From: RPQJ01 sp963777725
GTDB taxonomy: Bacteria; Pseudomonadota; Gammaproteobacteria; Steroidobacterales; Steroidobacteraceae
Direction: 5' to 3'
Assembly (NCBI GenBank): GCA_963777725.1
Contig: CAVZRR010000018.1
Location: 95,066 to 159,065, forward strand
Length of the DNA stretch: 64,000 nucleotides
Positions 7,333-16,402 of the stretch are shown piece by piece (the first letter of the stretch is position 1; each line of letters starts with the position of its first letter). The notes under the pieces were generated by a model. That model worked only from the letters and a program-made list of their open reading frames with translations. It had not been told where the DNA came from and did not search any database. The translations under genes were made by a program, and so were the position numbers.

Positions 7333-8541
7333 CTAGAACGCGTTGATGCCGGTCAGCTCGCGGCCGATCGTCAACTGATGGATGGTTTCCGTGCCCTCGT
7401 AGGTGATCACGCTCTCGAGGTTCAGCGCGTGGCGGATCGGCACGTACTCGGCGCTGATGCCGGCGCCGCCGAGGATGTCGCGCGCATCGCGCGCTACGTC
7501 GAGGGCCATGCGGCAATTGTTCCACTTGGCGAGCGAGACCTGCGATGGAGACATCGTGCCCGCATCCTTGAGGCGGCCGAGTTGCAGCGAAAGCAGTTGC
7601 GCAGTCGTGATCCGGCGCGCCATCTCGGCGAGCCGGATCTGGATGGCCTGCGTCGCGGCGAGCGGCCGGCCGAACAGGATCCGCGTCTGTGAGTAATCGA
7701 GCACCTGCGCGAGGCAGGCCTGCGCCGCGCCGATTACGCCCCAGGTGATGCCGTAGCGCGCCTGCGTCAGGCACGACAGCGGCGCCTTGATGCCGACCGT
7801 GGTGCCGGGCAGCATGTTCGCGGCGGGTACGACGACGTCCTCGAGGAAGATCGCACCCGTGATCGAGGCGCGCAGCGAGAACTTCTTTTCGATTTCCGGT
7901 GCGGCGAGACCCTTCGTGCCTTTCTCGACGAGGAAGCCGCGAATGCCTTCCTCGGTCTTCGCCCAAATGACGAACAGGTCCGCGAGCGGCGAGTTCGTGA
8001 TCCACATCTTCGCGCCGTTGATGACCCAGTCCGTGCCCCGCCGCTTGGCATGGGTCTTCATATTCGCGGGATCGGAGCCCCCGTGCGGCTCGGTCAGGCC
8101 GAAGCAGCCGATCACCTCGCCCGTGGCCATGCGCGGCAGCCACTGCTGTTTCTGCTCCTCGCTGCCATAGGTGTAAATCGGGTACATGCACAGGCTCGAT
8201 TGCACCGAGACGAAACTGCGCAGGCCGGAGTCGCCGCGCTCGAGCTCCTGGCAGATCAGTCCGTAGCTGACGCTGTTCATGCCCGCACAGCCGTAGCCCT
8301 CGAGCGAGCTGCCGAACAGGCCGAGCCCGGCGAGATCGGCCACCAGCTCCTGAGGAAACGTGTGGTTCTCAAAGTGGTGCTGGATGATGGGCAGCACCCG
8401 GTCGTCCACCATGCGCGCGACGGAATCCTGCACCATGCGCTCTTCATCCGACAGCAGGCCGCGGACGTCGTAGAGATCGAGGGGGTTCAGGGAACGCGAG
8501 GACTTCTTCGCGGGCTGCAGTTCGGCAAGTGAGGTGGCCAC
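7333..8541 (-). CDS. Acyl-CoA dehydrogenase, glutaryl-CoA dehydrogenase-like
   Basis: A 402-residue FAD enzyme of the acyl-CoA dehydrogenase family. Regions matching glutaryl-CoA dehydrogenases include CFGLTEPHGGSDP (FAD and substrate binding), the MWITNSPLAD segment, and TYEGTE near the C-terminus, whose Glu (about residue 382) is the expected catalytic base. Glutaryl-CoA dehydrogenases oxidise and decarboxylate glutaryl-CoA to crotonyl-CoA in lysine and tryptophan breakdown. I chose the GTG at 8541, preceded by GGGAG; the open frame reaches 8628 but that start (TTG) sits inside the terminator hairpin of the upstream gene. It is followed after 13 bp by a hypothetical gene. The family is certain, glutaryl-CoA specificity is likely. 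Confidence 0.88.
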   Translation of the reverse strand: MATSLAELQPAKKSSRSLNPLDLYDVRGLLSDEERMVQDSVARMVDDRVLPIIQHHFENHTFPQELVADLAGLGLFGSSLEGYGCAGMNSVSYGLICQELERGDSGLRSFVSVQSSLCMYPIYTYGSEEQKQQWLPRMATGEVIGCFGLTEPHGGSDPANMKTHAKRRGTDWVINGAKMWITNSPLADLFVIWAKTEEGIRGFLVEKGTKGLAAPEIEKKFSLRASITGAIFLEDVVVPAANMLPGTTVGIKAPLSCLTQARYGITWGVIGAAQACLAQVLDYSQTRILFGRPLAATQAIQIRLAEMARRITTAQLLSLQLGRLKDAGTMSPSQVSLAKWNNCRMALDVARDARDILGGAGISAEYVPIRHALNLESVITYEGTETIHQLTIGRELTGINAF

Positions 8542-8612
8542 GGCTGGGCTCCCATTCGATGAGGGCAGAATAGCCCCGGTATTCTCGGTAAACGCGTCCG
8601 CATCCGCAAAGG

Positions 8613-8639
8613 AAAACGGGCCACCCAAGGGTGGCCCGT
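8613..8639 (-). terminator. Intrinsic terminator after the 8666-9286 lipoprotein gene
   Basis: Arms 8616-8626 and 8629-8639 pair perfectly over 11 bp with a two-base loop, followed on the minus strand by TTTT (8616-8613). It separates the lipoprotein gene from the acyl-CoA dehydrogenase gene. Confidence 0.9.
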
Positions 8640-8665
8640 CGTGGCCGGAACGCGAGGTGCGTGGA

Positions 8666-9286
8666 TCAGCCGGCGGTCATGCCGAGCGCGGCCAGCGCCG
8701 CGTCCGCCTTTTCCTTGACCTGCCGAGCGGCCGTGACGGCCCCTTCCACGTTCCCGGAAGCCTGTGCCGCGGTGGCCTGGTCCCAAAGGGTCTTGGCATC
8801 CGCGAGACCGGTCTTCACCGACTCGAAGGTCGTCGCGTCGAGGTTCGCGGGCAGCTTCTTCGACTTCGACAGGATGTTGACGCGGCTCTCGATCGCCGCG
8901 ACCGCCGCCGGCAGCGTGCCAGAGAGCGCGGTCCACTCGGCGTTCATGGCCTCGAGTGCGGCTGCCTTCGCGGCCTCTGCGGCTTCTCGCGCCGACGTAG
9001 CGGCGCCCGCGAGACTCTGTGCCTGCGTAAGCAGCGCGGGGGCCGCTGCGATCACGCCCTTGTAGTCCTTCTGGTCGAACTTGGCCTTGAGGTCTGCCAA
9101 CTGGCCGGTGACGGCCTGCAACTGGTCGGGGATGTACTGCGCCGCATCCGGGCCGGCGGCGGCGATCGCGGCTTCGACGTCGGCGATGGCTTTCTTGGCG
9201 GGCTCCATCTGGTTCGCGCAGCCGACGAGCAGCAGCGCGGCCAACGCCATGGACAGGAAACCAGTGAACAGCGAACGGGATTTCAT
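8666..9286 (-). CDS. Alanine-rich helical lipoprotein
   Basis: A 206-residue predicted lipoprotein: a signal peptide ends in a lipobox LVGC with the modified Cys at residue 23. The remainder is almost entirely alpha-helical and very rich in Ala, Lys and Glu, suggesting a helical bundle or coiled coil in the periplasm. I do not recognise a named family. AAGGAG sits seven bases before the ATG, fixing the start. It follows a LysM gene by 49 bp on the same strand and precedes a strong terminator, so LysM protein and lipoprotein probably share a transcript and an envelope-related role. Confidence 0.85.
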   Translation of the reverse strand: MKSRSLFTGFLSMALAALLLVGCANQMEPAKKAIADVEAAIAAAGPDAAQYIPDQLQAVTGQLADLKAKFDQKDYKGVIAAAPALLTQAQSLAGAATSAREAAEAAKAAALEAMNAEWTALSGTLPAAVAAIESRVNILSKSKKLPANLDATTFESVKTGLADAKTLWDQATAAQASGNVEGAVTAARQVKEKADAALAALGMTAG

Positions 9287-9335
9287 CGAAAGCTCCTTTT
9301 TGCGAAATCGGGAATAGCGAACGGACCGCTACGGA

Positions 9336-9632
9336 TCAGGGGATCCGCAGCTTCTGGCCGACCTGGATCTTGTCCGGGTCGGACAGCACGTCCTGGTTGG
9401 CCTTGAAGATCTCCGGGTACAGGTTGCCGTCCCCGTAGTGCTCCTTGGCAATCTTCCACAGAGTGTCCCCCTTCTTCACTTCGTACCACTGCGTGTAAGG
9501 GTTCTTGCCAGTCGCAGCGGACTCAGCCGCGGCTGGCGGCTTGACCGCTGCTGCAGCAGGCTTTGACGCGGTGTCGCTGGCGGCCGGCGTGGCCCACGCT
9601 GGCAGGCCGGGGTTGGTCTTCTTGTCCACCAT
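9336..9632 (-). CDS. LysM-domain protein
   Basis: A 98-residue protein with a Pro/Ala-rich N-terminal half and one LysM domain in residues about 48-97 (YEVKKGDTLWKIAKEHYGD is the classic LysM start). LysM modules bind the glycan strands of peptidoglycan. There is no recognisable signal peptide, as in the E. coli LysM protein Kbp/YgaU, which the single C-terminal LysM and small size recall; Kbp has a BON domain that is absent here. AGGAGA precedes the ATG at 9632. It is transcribed with the downstream helical lipoprotein. Confidence 0.88.
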   Translation of the reverse strand: MVDKKTNPGLPAWATPAASDTASKPAAAAVKPPAAAESAATGKNPYTQWYEVKKGDTLWKIAKEHYGDGNLYPEIFKANQDVLSDPDKIQVGQKLRIP

Positions 9633-9727
9633 GGTCGTCTCCTTCGATGGCTCGAGCTTTGGGAAGTCAGCATTTTACGCCGCCTGGATCCAAACCGGCT
9701 CTTCGTCCGATCCGTCAGATGGATTCC

Positions 9728-10627
9728 ATGCGCTGCGCCTATCACACCGACTACTTCCTGCCGCTGCCATCGGGTCACCCCTTCCCGATGGCGAAGTATC
9801 CGCTGCTTTGCGCGCGCTTGCTGCGCGACGGCGTGGTCGCGCCAGAGGACCTGATCCAGCCGGTCGAGGCGACCGTCGACATTCTGAGGCTCGTCCACAC
9901 GTGCGAGTACCTGGATCGGCTCGCGACCGATGCGCTCGACGCCGCGGCAGTCCGCAAACTCGGCGTGCCCTGGTCCCCCGCGCTCTGGCGGAGGTCACGG
10001 CTCGCAGCCCAAGGCACGCTCGAGGCCGCGCGAGCGGCGCTCGAGGACGGTTTGGCCGGCAACCTCGCGGGCGGCACCCATCACGCGTTTCCGTCCCATG
10101 GCGAAGGGTTCTGCGTGCTCAACGACGTGGCGATCGCGATCCGTGTGCTGCAACGCGCGGGCAGTATTCACCGTGCACTGGTGATCGACCTCGACGTGCA
10201 CCAGGGCAATGGCACGGCCGCCATTTTCGACGGCGATGCGGACGTCTTTACGTTCTCCGTGCACGGCGAGCGCAATTACCCGATTCGCAAGATGCGCTCG
10301 ACGCTGGACGTCGGGCTTGCGGACGGCGTGGGCGACGATGAGTACCTCGAACTGCTCGAGCGGAATCTAGCGGGAATTCTCGCGAACTTCTCCGCCGACC
10401 TCGTCTTCTACCTGGCCGGTGTCGATGTCGTGCAGGGGGATCGGTACGGGCGCCTCGCGCTCACAGACATGGGCCTGCGACGGCGTGAGCGCCAGGTGCT
10501 CGAAACCTGCCGCCGGGCCGGTCTCCCCGTCGCGATCACGATCGCCGGCGGGTATGCCGCCACGCCGGAACGGACCGCGGAACTGCACGCGATCGTGTTC
10601 GAGGAGGCCCGCGCTCAATTCGGCTAG
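9728..10627 (+). CDS. Histone deacetylase-family (class II-like) amidohydrolase
   Basis: A 299-residue member of the arginase/deacetylase superfamily, zinc-dependent enzymes that remove acyl groups from lysine, polyamines or small molecules. The sequence shows the N-terminal HPFPMAKY segment, the GGTHHAF catalytic histidine pair, zinc ligands Asp and His in DLDVHQGNG, and a third ligand Asp in GVDVVQGD near the C-terminal third. Bacterial members of this short form are often annotated as acetoin utilisation or acetylpolyamine hydrolase-like proteins, and the true substrate is unknown. A second ATG at 9719 is also possible. The upstream neighbour is divergent LysM; the OmpA lipoprotein gene follows independently. 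Confidence 0.88.
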   Translation: MRCAYHTDYFLPLPSGHPFPMAKYPLLCARLLRDGVVAPEDLIQPVEATVDILRLVHTCEYLDRLATDALDAAAVRKLGVPWSPALWRRSRLAAQGTLEAARAALEDGLAGNLAGGTHHAFPSHGEGFCVLNDVAIAIRVLQRAGSIHRALVIDLDVHQGNGTAAIFDGDADVFTFSVHGERNYPIRKMRSTLDVGLADGVGDDEYLELLERNLAGILANFSADLVFYLAGVDVVQGDRYGRLALTDMGLRRRERQVLETCRRAGLPVAITIAGGYAATPERTAELHAIVFEEARAQFG

Positions 10628-10750
10628 ACTGCCAATCCTGCCAGTCAACCGTATCGGATCCGGCGCGTTATCAGCGGCATGCGACCTTGCGGTCGTTCCT
10701 GCGGCCTGTCGTCGGGGCGATCATGGAATCTTCCAAGGAGTAACCAACAG

Positions 10751-11443
10751 ATGAAGTCTCGGAAAATGGGCCTGCTCGTCGTAATCGCGGCCTCCGTCTC
10801 GCTCGCGGGCTGCGCTGCAATGGAAGATTTTGCGACGAATCCAGACAAGGCTAAGACGCGGTCGGGCGCGGGTTACGGTGCCGCAGCCGGCGCCGTCGTC
10901 GGCCTGCTCACGGCCGGCAATAATCCGTTCAGGTCCGCGATGATCGGCGCGGCCGCGGGCGCCCTGGTGGGCGGGGCGGCAGGCAGCTACATGGACAAGC
11001 AGGAGGCGAAACTGCGTGAGCAGATGGCCGGTACCGGCGTCGACGTCGTCCGCAAGGGCGACAACATCACGCTCGACATGCCGGGCAACGTCACGTTCGC
11101 GTTCGACAGCGCGAACGTCAATTCGCAGTTCTATCCGGTCCTCGACAAGGTCGCGCAGACGCTGGTCGACTTCGACAAGACCGTGATCGAGGTGGCTGGA
11201 CACACCGACAGCGTCGGTTCGGATTCCTACAACCAGCAGCTCTCGGAGCGGCGGGCGGGTAGCGTGGCGGCGCAGCTGTCGAGCCGCGGCGTCCCTTCGT
11301 CACGCGTGGTGACGGTCGGCGCCGGCGAGATGCATCCGGTGGCTTCGAACGAGACCGAAGAGGGGCGCGCGCAGAATCGGCGCGTCGAGATCACGATCGT
11401 GCCGGTGACCGAAGAGGGCGTGCAGAAGGCCAAGCAGGGCTGA
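10751..11443 (+). CDS. OmpA-family lipoprotein with glycine zipper
   Basis: A 230-residue lipoprotein: signal peptide with lipobox LAGC, Cys21. Residues about 40-80 form a glycine-zipper region (alternating GAAAG) that could insert in or span the outer membrane, and residues about 110-225 are an OmpA_C peptidoglycan-binding domain with the hallmark GHTDSVG and NQQLSERRA motifs. This is the YiaD-like architecture; such proteins tether the outer membrane to peptidoglycan. AAGGAG lies ten bases ahead of the ATG. The gene is convergent with rpoH, and a 51-bp palindrome separates the two. Confidence 0.92.
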   Translation: MKSRKMGLLVVIAASVSLAGCAAMEDFATNPDKAKTRSGAGYGAAAGAVVGLLTAGNNPFRSAMIGAAAGALVGGAAGSYMDKQEAKLREQMAGTGVDVVRKGDNITLDMPGNVTFAFDSANVNSQFYPVLDKVAQTLVDFDKTVIEVAGHTDSVGSDSYNQQLSERRAGSVAAQLSSRGVPSSRVVTVGAGEMHPVASNETEEGRAQNRRVEITIVPVTEEGVQKAKQG

Positions 11444-11448
11444 AATCA

Positions 11449-11499
11449 AATAGGGGACATTCTCCTTTTCCGGTCCGGAAAAGGAGAATGTCCCCTATT
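11449..11499. repeat. 51-bp perfect palindrome between convergent genes
   Basis: Arms 11449-11473 and 11475-11499 are perfectly complementary over 25 bp with a single central base. The outer sequence AATAGGGGACATTC is repeated inverted at the other end. It probably acts as a bidirectional terminator for the OmpA lipoprotein and rpoH genes. The GGGGACA end motif recurs in hairpins at 18149 and 25328. Confidence 0.85.
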
Positions 11500-11503
11500 A
11501 CTT

Positions 11504-12373
<870 letters not shown>

Positions 12374-12409
12374 GTGTGGCGGAATCTCCTCAATCAGCGA
12401 GTCGAAATC

Positions 12410-12436
12410 TTAGCAGTCCCCCGATTAGAGTGCTAA
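12410..12436 (-). promoter_or_regulatory. CIRCE-like HrcA operator upstream of rpoH
   Basis: On the minus strand this reads TTAGCACTC, nine bases, GACTGCTAA. That is the CIRCE consensus (TTAGCACTC-N9-GAGTGCTAA) with a single mismatch. It overlaps a plausible sigma-70 -10 element TCTAAT and lies 37 bp before the rpoH start codon. An AT-rich tract with TTGACC further upstream (about 12478-12520) may hold additional promoters. Confidence 0.85.
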
Positions 12437-12554
12437 GAACTCGCGAAGTTCAGCCCATGCACGGTCGCTATAAGCGTCAATAAATCTAATATAAATCAGT
12501 ACTTTACTTTGCCGGTCAATCCGTTGACAGCACGCACTCGGAGCGCCACGGCCG

Positions 12555-12582
12555 CTATCCCCTATCCGCTATCCCCCATCCC
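12555..12582. repeat. CTATCCC heptamer array, locus 1
   Basis: Four imperfect CTATCCC units immediately downstream of the first ftsX copy, ending in CCCCTTC. Similar arrays lie at 15424-15478 and 36337-36364. Confidence 0.75.
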
Positions 12583-12584
12583 CT

Positions 12585-13499
12585 TCACTTCGGCTCGATC
12601 CCCCGCAGCTCCCGGGTCGCCGCGATGAACGACCCGAGCCAGCCGAGCACGACGCCGCCCAGCAGCAGCACACCCGTGCCCTCGAGTCCGAGCCCGTTGA
12701 GCTCGAACGTGCTGCCGTACAGGCCGGCGATGCGCTGCACCGGCTCACCCAGCACGGAAATCACGACGATTACGATCAGCCAGGCGATCAAGGCGCCGCC
12801 GAGCCCGTACCAGACCCCGCTGTAGAGGAACGGCCTGCGCACGAACGCATCGCTGCCGCCCACGAGCTTCGTCACCTCGATTTCGTCGCGCCGGTTCTCG
12901 ATGTCGAGGCGGATCGTGTTGCCGACGATCACCAGGATGCCGAGCGCGAACAGCCCGGCCGCGAGCAGCACGATGCGGCGCACCACGTCGAGAATCGCGT
13001 TGAAGCGGCTGACCCAGGCGGTGTCGAGCTGGACGAGGTCCACGTGGTCGATCTTGCGCAGTTCCTCGGTCAGGCTCTCGACCTGCGACGCCTCGCGGAA
13101 CTCCGCGGCCGGCCGCACGACCAGCGCGTGCGGCAGCGGATTGTCCTTGAGCGCGTCGAGCGCCTCGCCGAACCCGGAATTGCGGCGGAACTCTTCGAGC
13201 GCGTCGTCGGCCTCGACGAGCTTCACGTCCTCGACGTCACGCCGCTTGCGAACGCGCTCGGCCGCCTGCCTGGCCTGCTCCAGCGTCGCGGCGGGCTTCA
13301 TGTACACGGAAATGTCGAGCGCATTGCTCCAGCCGCCGCTCGCGGCACGCACGTTCTGCACGAGGACGTGCAGGCACGCGGGCAGCGCGAGCGCGATGCC
13401 GATCACCAGCACCGTCAGCAGCGTCGAGAACGGGTGCTGCCACAGCCGGCCGAGCGAGCCGACGAAGGTCTGCACGTGACGCTCGAGCCACTGCTTCAT
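12585..13499 (-). CDS. ftsX: Cell division protein FtsX, copy 1
   Basis: A 304-residue inner-membrane protein that forms the FtsEX complex with the ATPase FtsE; FtsEX couples ATP hydrolysis in the divisome to activation of periplasmic peptidoglycan hydrolases. One helix near residues 22-42, a periplasmic domain up to about 165, and three C-terminal helices give the typical four-helix FtsX fold. It differs from copy 2 at two residues that I can see (Glu/Gln in EPVQRIAG, Arg/Lys in LEQARQ). Its start overlaps the ftsE stop by 4 bases (ATGA). It lies between ftsE copy 1 and rpoH, the ancestral position. Confidence 0.95.
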   Translation of the reverse strand: MKQWLERHVQTFVGSLGRLWQHPFSTLLTVLVIGIALALPACLHVLVQNVRAASGGWSNALDISVYMKPAATLEQARQAAERVRKRRDVEDVKLVEADDALEEFRRNSGFGEALDALKDNPLPHALVVRPAAEFREASQVESLTEELRKIDHVDLVQLDTAWVSRFNAILDVVRRIVLLAAGLFALGILVIVGNTIRLDIENRRDEIEVTKLVGGSDAFVRRPFLYSGVWYGLGGALIAWLIVIVVISVLGEPVQRIAGLYGSTFELNGLGLEGTGVLLLGGVVLGWLGSFIAATRELRGIEPK

Positions 13500-14197
13500 G
13501 AGCGGTCCGCGATGATGGAGGGGAGGTCGGGCATCGCATCGGCTTCGGCGACGGCGCGCCCACCCTCGAGGATCACGCGGCGCACGCCGTAGCGCTCGAT
13601 CAGGCTCACGTCGTGGCTCGCGATCAGCACCGTGACGCCGACTTCGTTGAACCGCTTGAAGATGTTCATGATCTCGAGCGACAGGTCCGGGTCGAGATTG
13701 CCGGTCGGCTCGTCGGCGATCAGCAGCGCCGGCTTGGCGATGATCGCGCGCGCGATGCCGACACGCTGCTGTTCGCCGGTCGAGAGCTCGATCGGGCGGT
13801 TGCGCTCGCGGCCGAGCAGGCCCACCTGGTCGAGCGCCGCGCGCACCCGCTTGCCGATCTCCTTCTCGGGCACGCCGGCGATCACGAGCGGCAGGCCGAC
13901 GTTGTCGTAGACCGGCCGGTCCATCAGCAGCTTGTGGTCCTGGAACACGACGCCGATCTGGCGGCGGAACGGCGCGATCTTCGCGCGCGGCACCGTGGAC
14001 GTGTTCTGCCCGTTCACCACCAGCGTGCCGCGCGACGGCCGCTCGATCAGCGCGATCAGCTTGAGCAGCGTGCTCTTGCCGGCGCCCGAGTGCCCGGTCA
14101 GGAACGCCATTTCACCGCGGCCGATCTCGAGCGTGAGGTCGCACAGCGCCTCGCGCCCGTTCGGGTAGCGCTTCCAGACGCGGTCGAAGCGGATCAT
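13496..14197 (-). CDS. ftsE: Cell division ATP-binding protein FtsE, copy 1
   Basis: A 233-residue ABC ATPase that pairs with FtsX. Walker A GHSGAGKST is at residues 35-43, the signature segment LSTGEQQRV precedes Walker B LLIADEPTG. It differs from copy 2 at about three residues. The ATG at 14197 keeps its place, but because of the single-base insertion in the preceding ftsY copy, the ftsY frame now runs straight into ftsE. The protein may therefore be made alone from its own ATG and also as the C-terminal part of a chimeric FtsY'-FtsE polypeptide starting at 15247. Confidence 0.95.
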   Translation of the reverse strand: MIRFDRVWKRYPNGREALCDLTLEIGRGEMAFLTGHSGAGKSTLLKLIALIERPSRGTLVVNGQNTSTVPRAKIAPFRRQIGVVFQDHKLLMDRPVYDNVGLPLVIAGVPEKEIGKRVRAALDQVGLLGRERNRPIELSTGEQQRVGIARAIIAKPALLIADEPTGNLDPDLSLEIMNIFKRFNEVGVTVLIASHDVSLIERYGVRRVILEGGRAVAEADAMPDLPSIIADRS

Positions 14198-15247
14198 TCG
14201 GCCTCGTCGCCGCGGCGGGGCGGCGCCAGCACGGCGTCGACGAACGTCTCGGCGTCGAACACGCCGAAATCCTCGGCGGTCTCGCCGACGCCGACGAAGC
14301 GGAGCGGGATCCTCGAGGCGATCCGCGATCGCGAGCACGATGCCGCCCTTCGCGGTGCCGTCGAGCTTGGTCAGCACCAGTCCCGTGACGCCGAGCGCCT
14401 GCTGGAACTGCTGCGCCTGGGCGAGCGCGTTCTGCCCCTGGCCCGCGTCGAGCACCAGCAGCACCTCGTGCGGCGCCGACGGATCGAGCCGGCCGAGCAC
14501 GCGCTTCACCTTCTTGAGCTCCTCCATCAGGTTGCTCTGCGTGTGGAGGCGGCCCGCCGTGTCGGCGATCAGCACGTCCGCGCCGCGCGCCTGCGCGGAT
14601 TGCAGCGCGTCGAAGATCACGGCCGCCGGATCGGCGCCTGCGCCCTGTGCGATCACCGGCACCGAGTTGCGCTCGCCCCAGATCTGCAACTGCTCGATCG
14701 CGGCGGCGCGGAACGTATCTCCGGCTGCGAGCACGACCTTGTGTCCTTCCGACGTCAGTCGCCGGGCCAGCTTGCCGATCGTCGTGGTCTTGCCGGACCC
14801 GTTGACGCCGACGACGAGGATCACGAACGGTTGCTTCGAGCCGTCCACGACCAGCGGCTGGCTCACCGGGCCGACGATGCCGAGCATCGATCGGCGCAGC
14901 GCGCCGAGCAGGGATTCGAGATTGCCGAGTTCCTTGCGTGCCACCTGGCCGCGCAGGCTGCCGACGACCTTCTCGGTGGTCTCGATGCCGACGTCGGCAC
15001 CGATCAGCCGCGTCTCGATCTCGTCGAGGACCGCGTCGTCGATCTTGCCGCCGGGCAGCAGGTTCGCGAGGTCGTAAGTGAGCCAGGAGTCGCCACGGTT
15101 CAGCTTCGCGCGCAGCCGCGCGATGAACCCGGGCGACTTCTCGGCCGGCTCGGGCGCCGCATCGTCGGCCTTCTTCGACCTGAAATTGAACAATCCCATG
15201 GCTCGGATCGGCGGGGAGGAGCGGGGATTGAGGGCGGCGGTGGTCAT
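14194..15247 (-). pseudogene. ftsY: Frameshifted ftsY copy 1, fused in frame to ftsE and started from a duplicated rpoH start
   Basis: This copy matches the intact ftsY at 17097-18101 from MGLFNF (15199) onward: N-terminal region, G1 GVNGSGKTTT, DTAGR and TKLDGTAKGG are all present. Near 14313 it has one extra base (coding strand CTCGAGGATCC against CTCGGGATCC in copy 2). The last 40 or so residues, including the conserved C-terminal GVGE segment, are lost. The shifted frame gives an arginine-rich stretch and then reads through into ftsE, ending at 13496. Upstream, the duplication joins the rpoH ribosome-binding site and codons MTTAAL (ATG 15247) in frame to ftsY through ten residues of former untranslated sequence. 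The indel is not in a homopolymer run, so it may be real. Confidence 0.85.
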
Positions 15248-15283
15248 GTGTGGCGGAATCTCCTCAATCAACGAGTCGAAATC

Positions 15284-15310
15284 TTAGCAGTCCCCCGATT
15301 AGAGTGCTAA
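15284..15310 (-). promoter_or_regulatory. Second CIRCE-like operator, upstream of the chimeric ftsY copy
   Basis: Identical to the 12410-12436 operator (TTAGCACTC-N9-GACTGCTAA on the minus strand), with the same overlapping TCTAAT. It arose with the tandem duplication and now lies 37 bp ahead of the ATG at 15247, so ftsY'-ftsE-ftsX copy 1 may be transcribed from a heat-responsive promoter. Confidence 0.85.
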
Positions 15311-15423
15311 GAACTCCCGAGGTTCAGCCCATGCACGGCCGCTATAAGAGTCAATAAATCTATATAAATCAGCGCTTTACTTAGCCGGACAATCCGTTGA
15401 CAGCAGGCTCTCTACGCGCCACG

Positions 15424-15478
15424 CTATCCCATCCCCTATCCCCTATCCACCTATCCCCTATCCCCTATCCCCTATCCC
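15424..15478. repeat. CTATCCC heptamer array, locus 2
   Basis: Seven near-perfect CTATCCC units directly downstream of the second ftsX copy, followed by CCCCCGTCCCCTTC. It is expanded relative to the four units at locus 1. Confidence 0.8.
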
Positions 15479-15487
15479 CCGTCCCCT

Positions 15488-16402
15488 TCATTTCGGCTCG
15501 ATCCCCCGCAGCTCCCGCGTCGCCGCGATGAACGACCCGAGCCAGCCGAGCACGACGCCGCCCAGCAGCAGCACACCCGTGCCCTCGAGTCCGAGCCCGT
15601 TGAGCTCGAACGTGCTGCCGTACAAGCCGGCGATGCGCTGCACTGGCTGACCCAGCACGGAAATCACGACGATTACGATCAGCCAGGCGATCAAGGCGCC
15701 GCCGAGCCCGTACCAGACCCCGCTGTAGAGGAACGGCCTGCGCACGAACGCATCGCTGCCGCCGACGAGCTTCGTCACCTCGATTTCGTCGCGCCGGTTC
15801 TCGATGTCGAGGCGGATCGTGTTGCCGACGATCACCAGGATGCCGAGCGCGAACAACCCGGCCGCGAGCAGCACGATGCGGCGCACCACGTCGAGAATCG
15901 CGTTGAAGCGGCTGACCCAGGCCGTGTCGAGCTGGACGAGGTCCACGTGATCGATCTTGCGCAGTTCCTCGGTCAGGCTCTCGACCTGCGACGCCTCGCG
16001 GAACTCCGCGGCCGGCCGCACGACGAGCGCGTGCGGTAGCGGATTGTCCTTGAGTGCGTCGAGTGCCTCGCCGAAACCAGAATTGCGGCGGAACTCTTCG
16101 AGCGCGTCGTCGGCCTCGACGAGTTTGACGTCCTCGACGTCACGCCGCTTGCGAACGCGCTCGGCCGCCTGCTTGGCCTGCTCCAGCGTCGCGGCGGGCT
16201 TCATGTACACGGAAATGTCGAGCGCATTGCTCCAGCCGCCGCTCGCGGCACGCACGTTCTGCACGAGGACGTGCAGGCACGCGGGAAGCGCGAGCGCAAT
16301 GCCGATGACCAGCACCGTCAGCAGCGTCGAGAACGGGTGCTGCCACAGCCGGCCGAGCGAGCCGACGAAGGTCTGCACGTGACGCTCGAGCCACTGCTTC
16401 AT
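15488..16402 (-). CDS. ftsX: Cell division protein FtsX, copy 2
   Basis: A 304-residue FtsX almost identical to copy 1, with the same four-helix layout. The ATG at 16402 overlaps the ftsE stop in ATGA; a longer open frame upstream merely shadows ftsE. This copy belongs to the complete ftsY-ftsE-ftsX set. Downstream lies the duplicated rpoH promoter instead of rpoH itself. DNA differences from copy 1 are mainly at third codon positions, so both copies look to be under purifying selection or homogenised by gene conversion. Confidence 0.95.
   Translation of the reverse strand: MKQWLERHVQTFVGSLGRLWQHPFSTLLTVLVIGIALALPACLHVLVQNVRAASGGWSNALDISVYMKPAATLEQAKQAAERVRKRRDVEDVKLVEADDALEEFRRNSGFGEALDALKDNPLPHALVVRPAAEFREASQVESLTEELRKIDHVDLVQLDTAWVSRFNAILDVVRRIVLLAAGLFALGILVIVGNTIRLDIENRRDEIEVTKLVGGSDAFVRRPFLYSGVWYGLGGALIAWLIVIVVISVLGQPVQRIAGLYGSTFELNGLGLEGTGVLLLGGVVLGWLGSFIAATRELRGIEPK

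Noticed and set aside
8541..8628. Longer N-terminus of the acyl-CoA dehydrogenase from a TTG at 8628
   Set aside because: The TTG lies inside the perfect stem-loop of the upstream gene's terminator; the GTG at 8541 has GGGAG upstream.
15424..15478. Possible CRISPR array
   Set aside because: The repeat is a 7-bp heptamer without spacers, and no cas genes are present.
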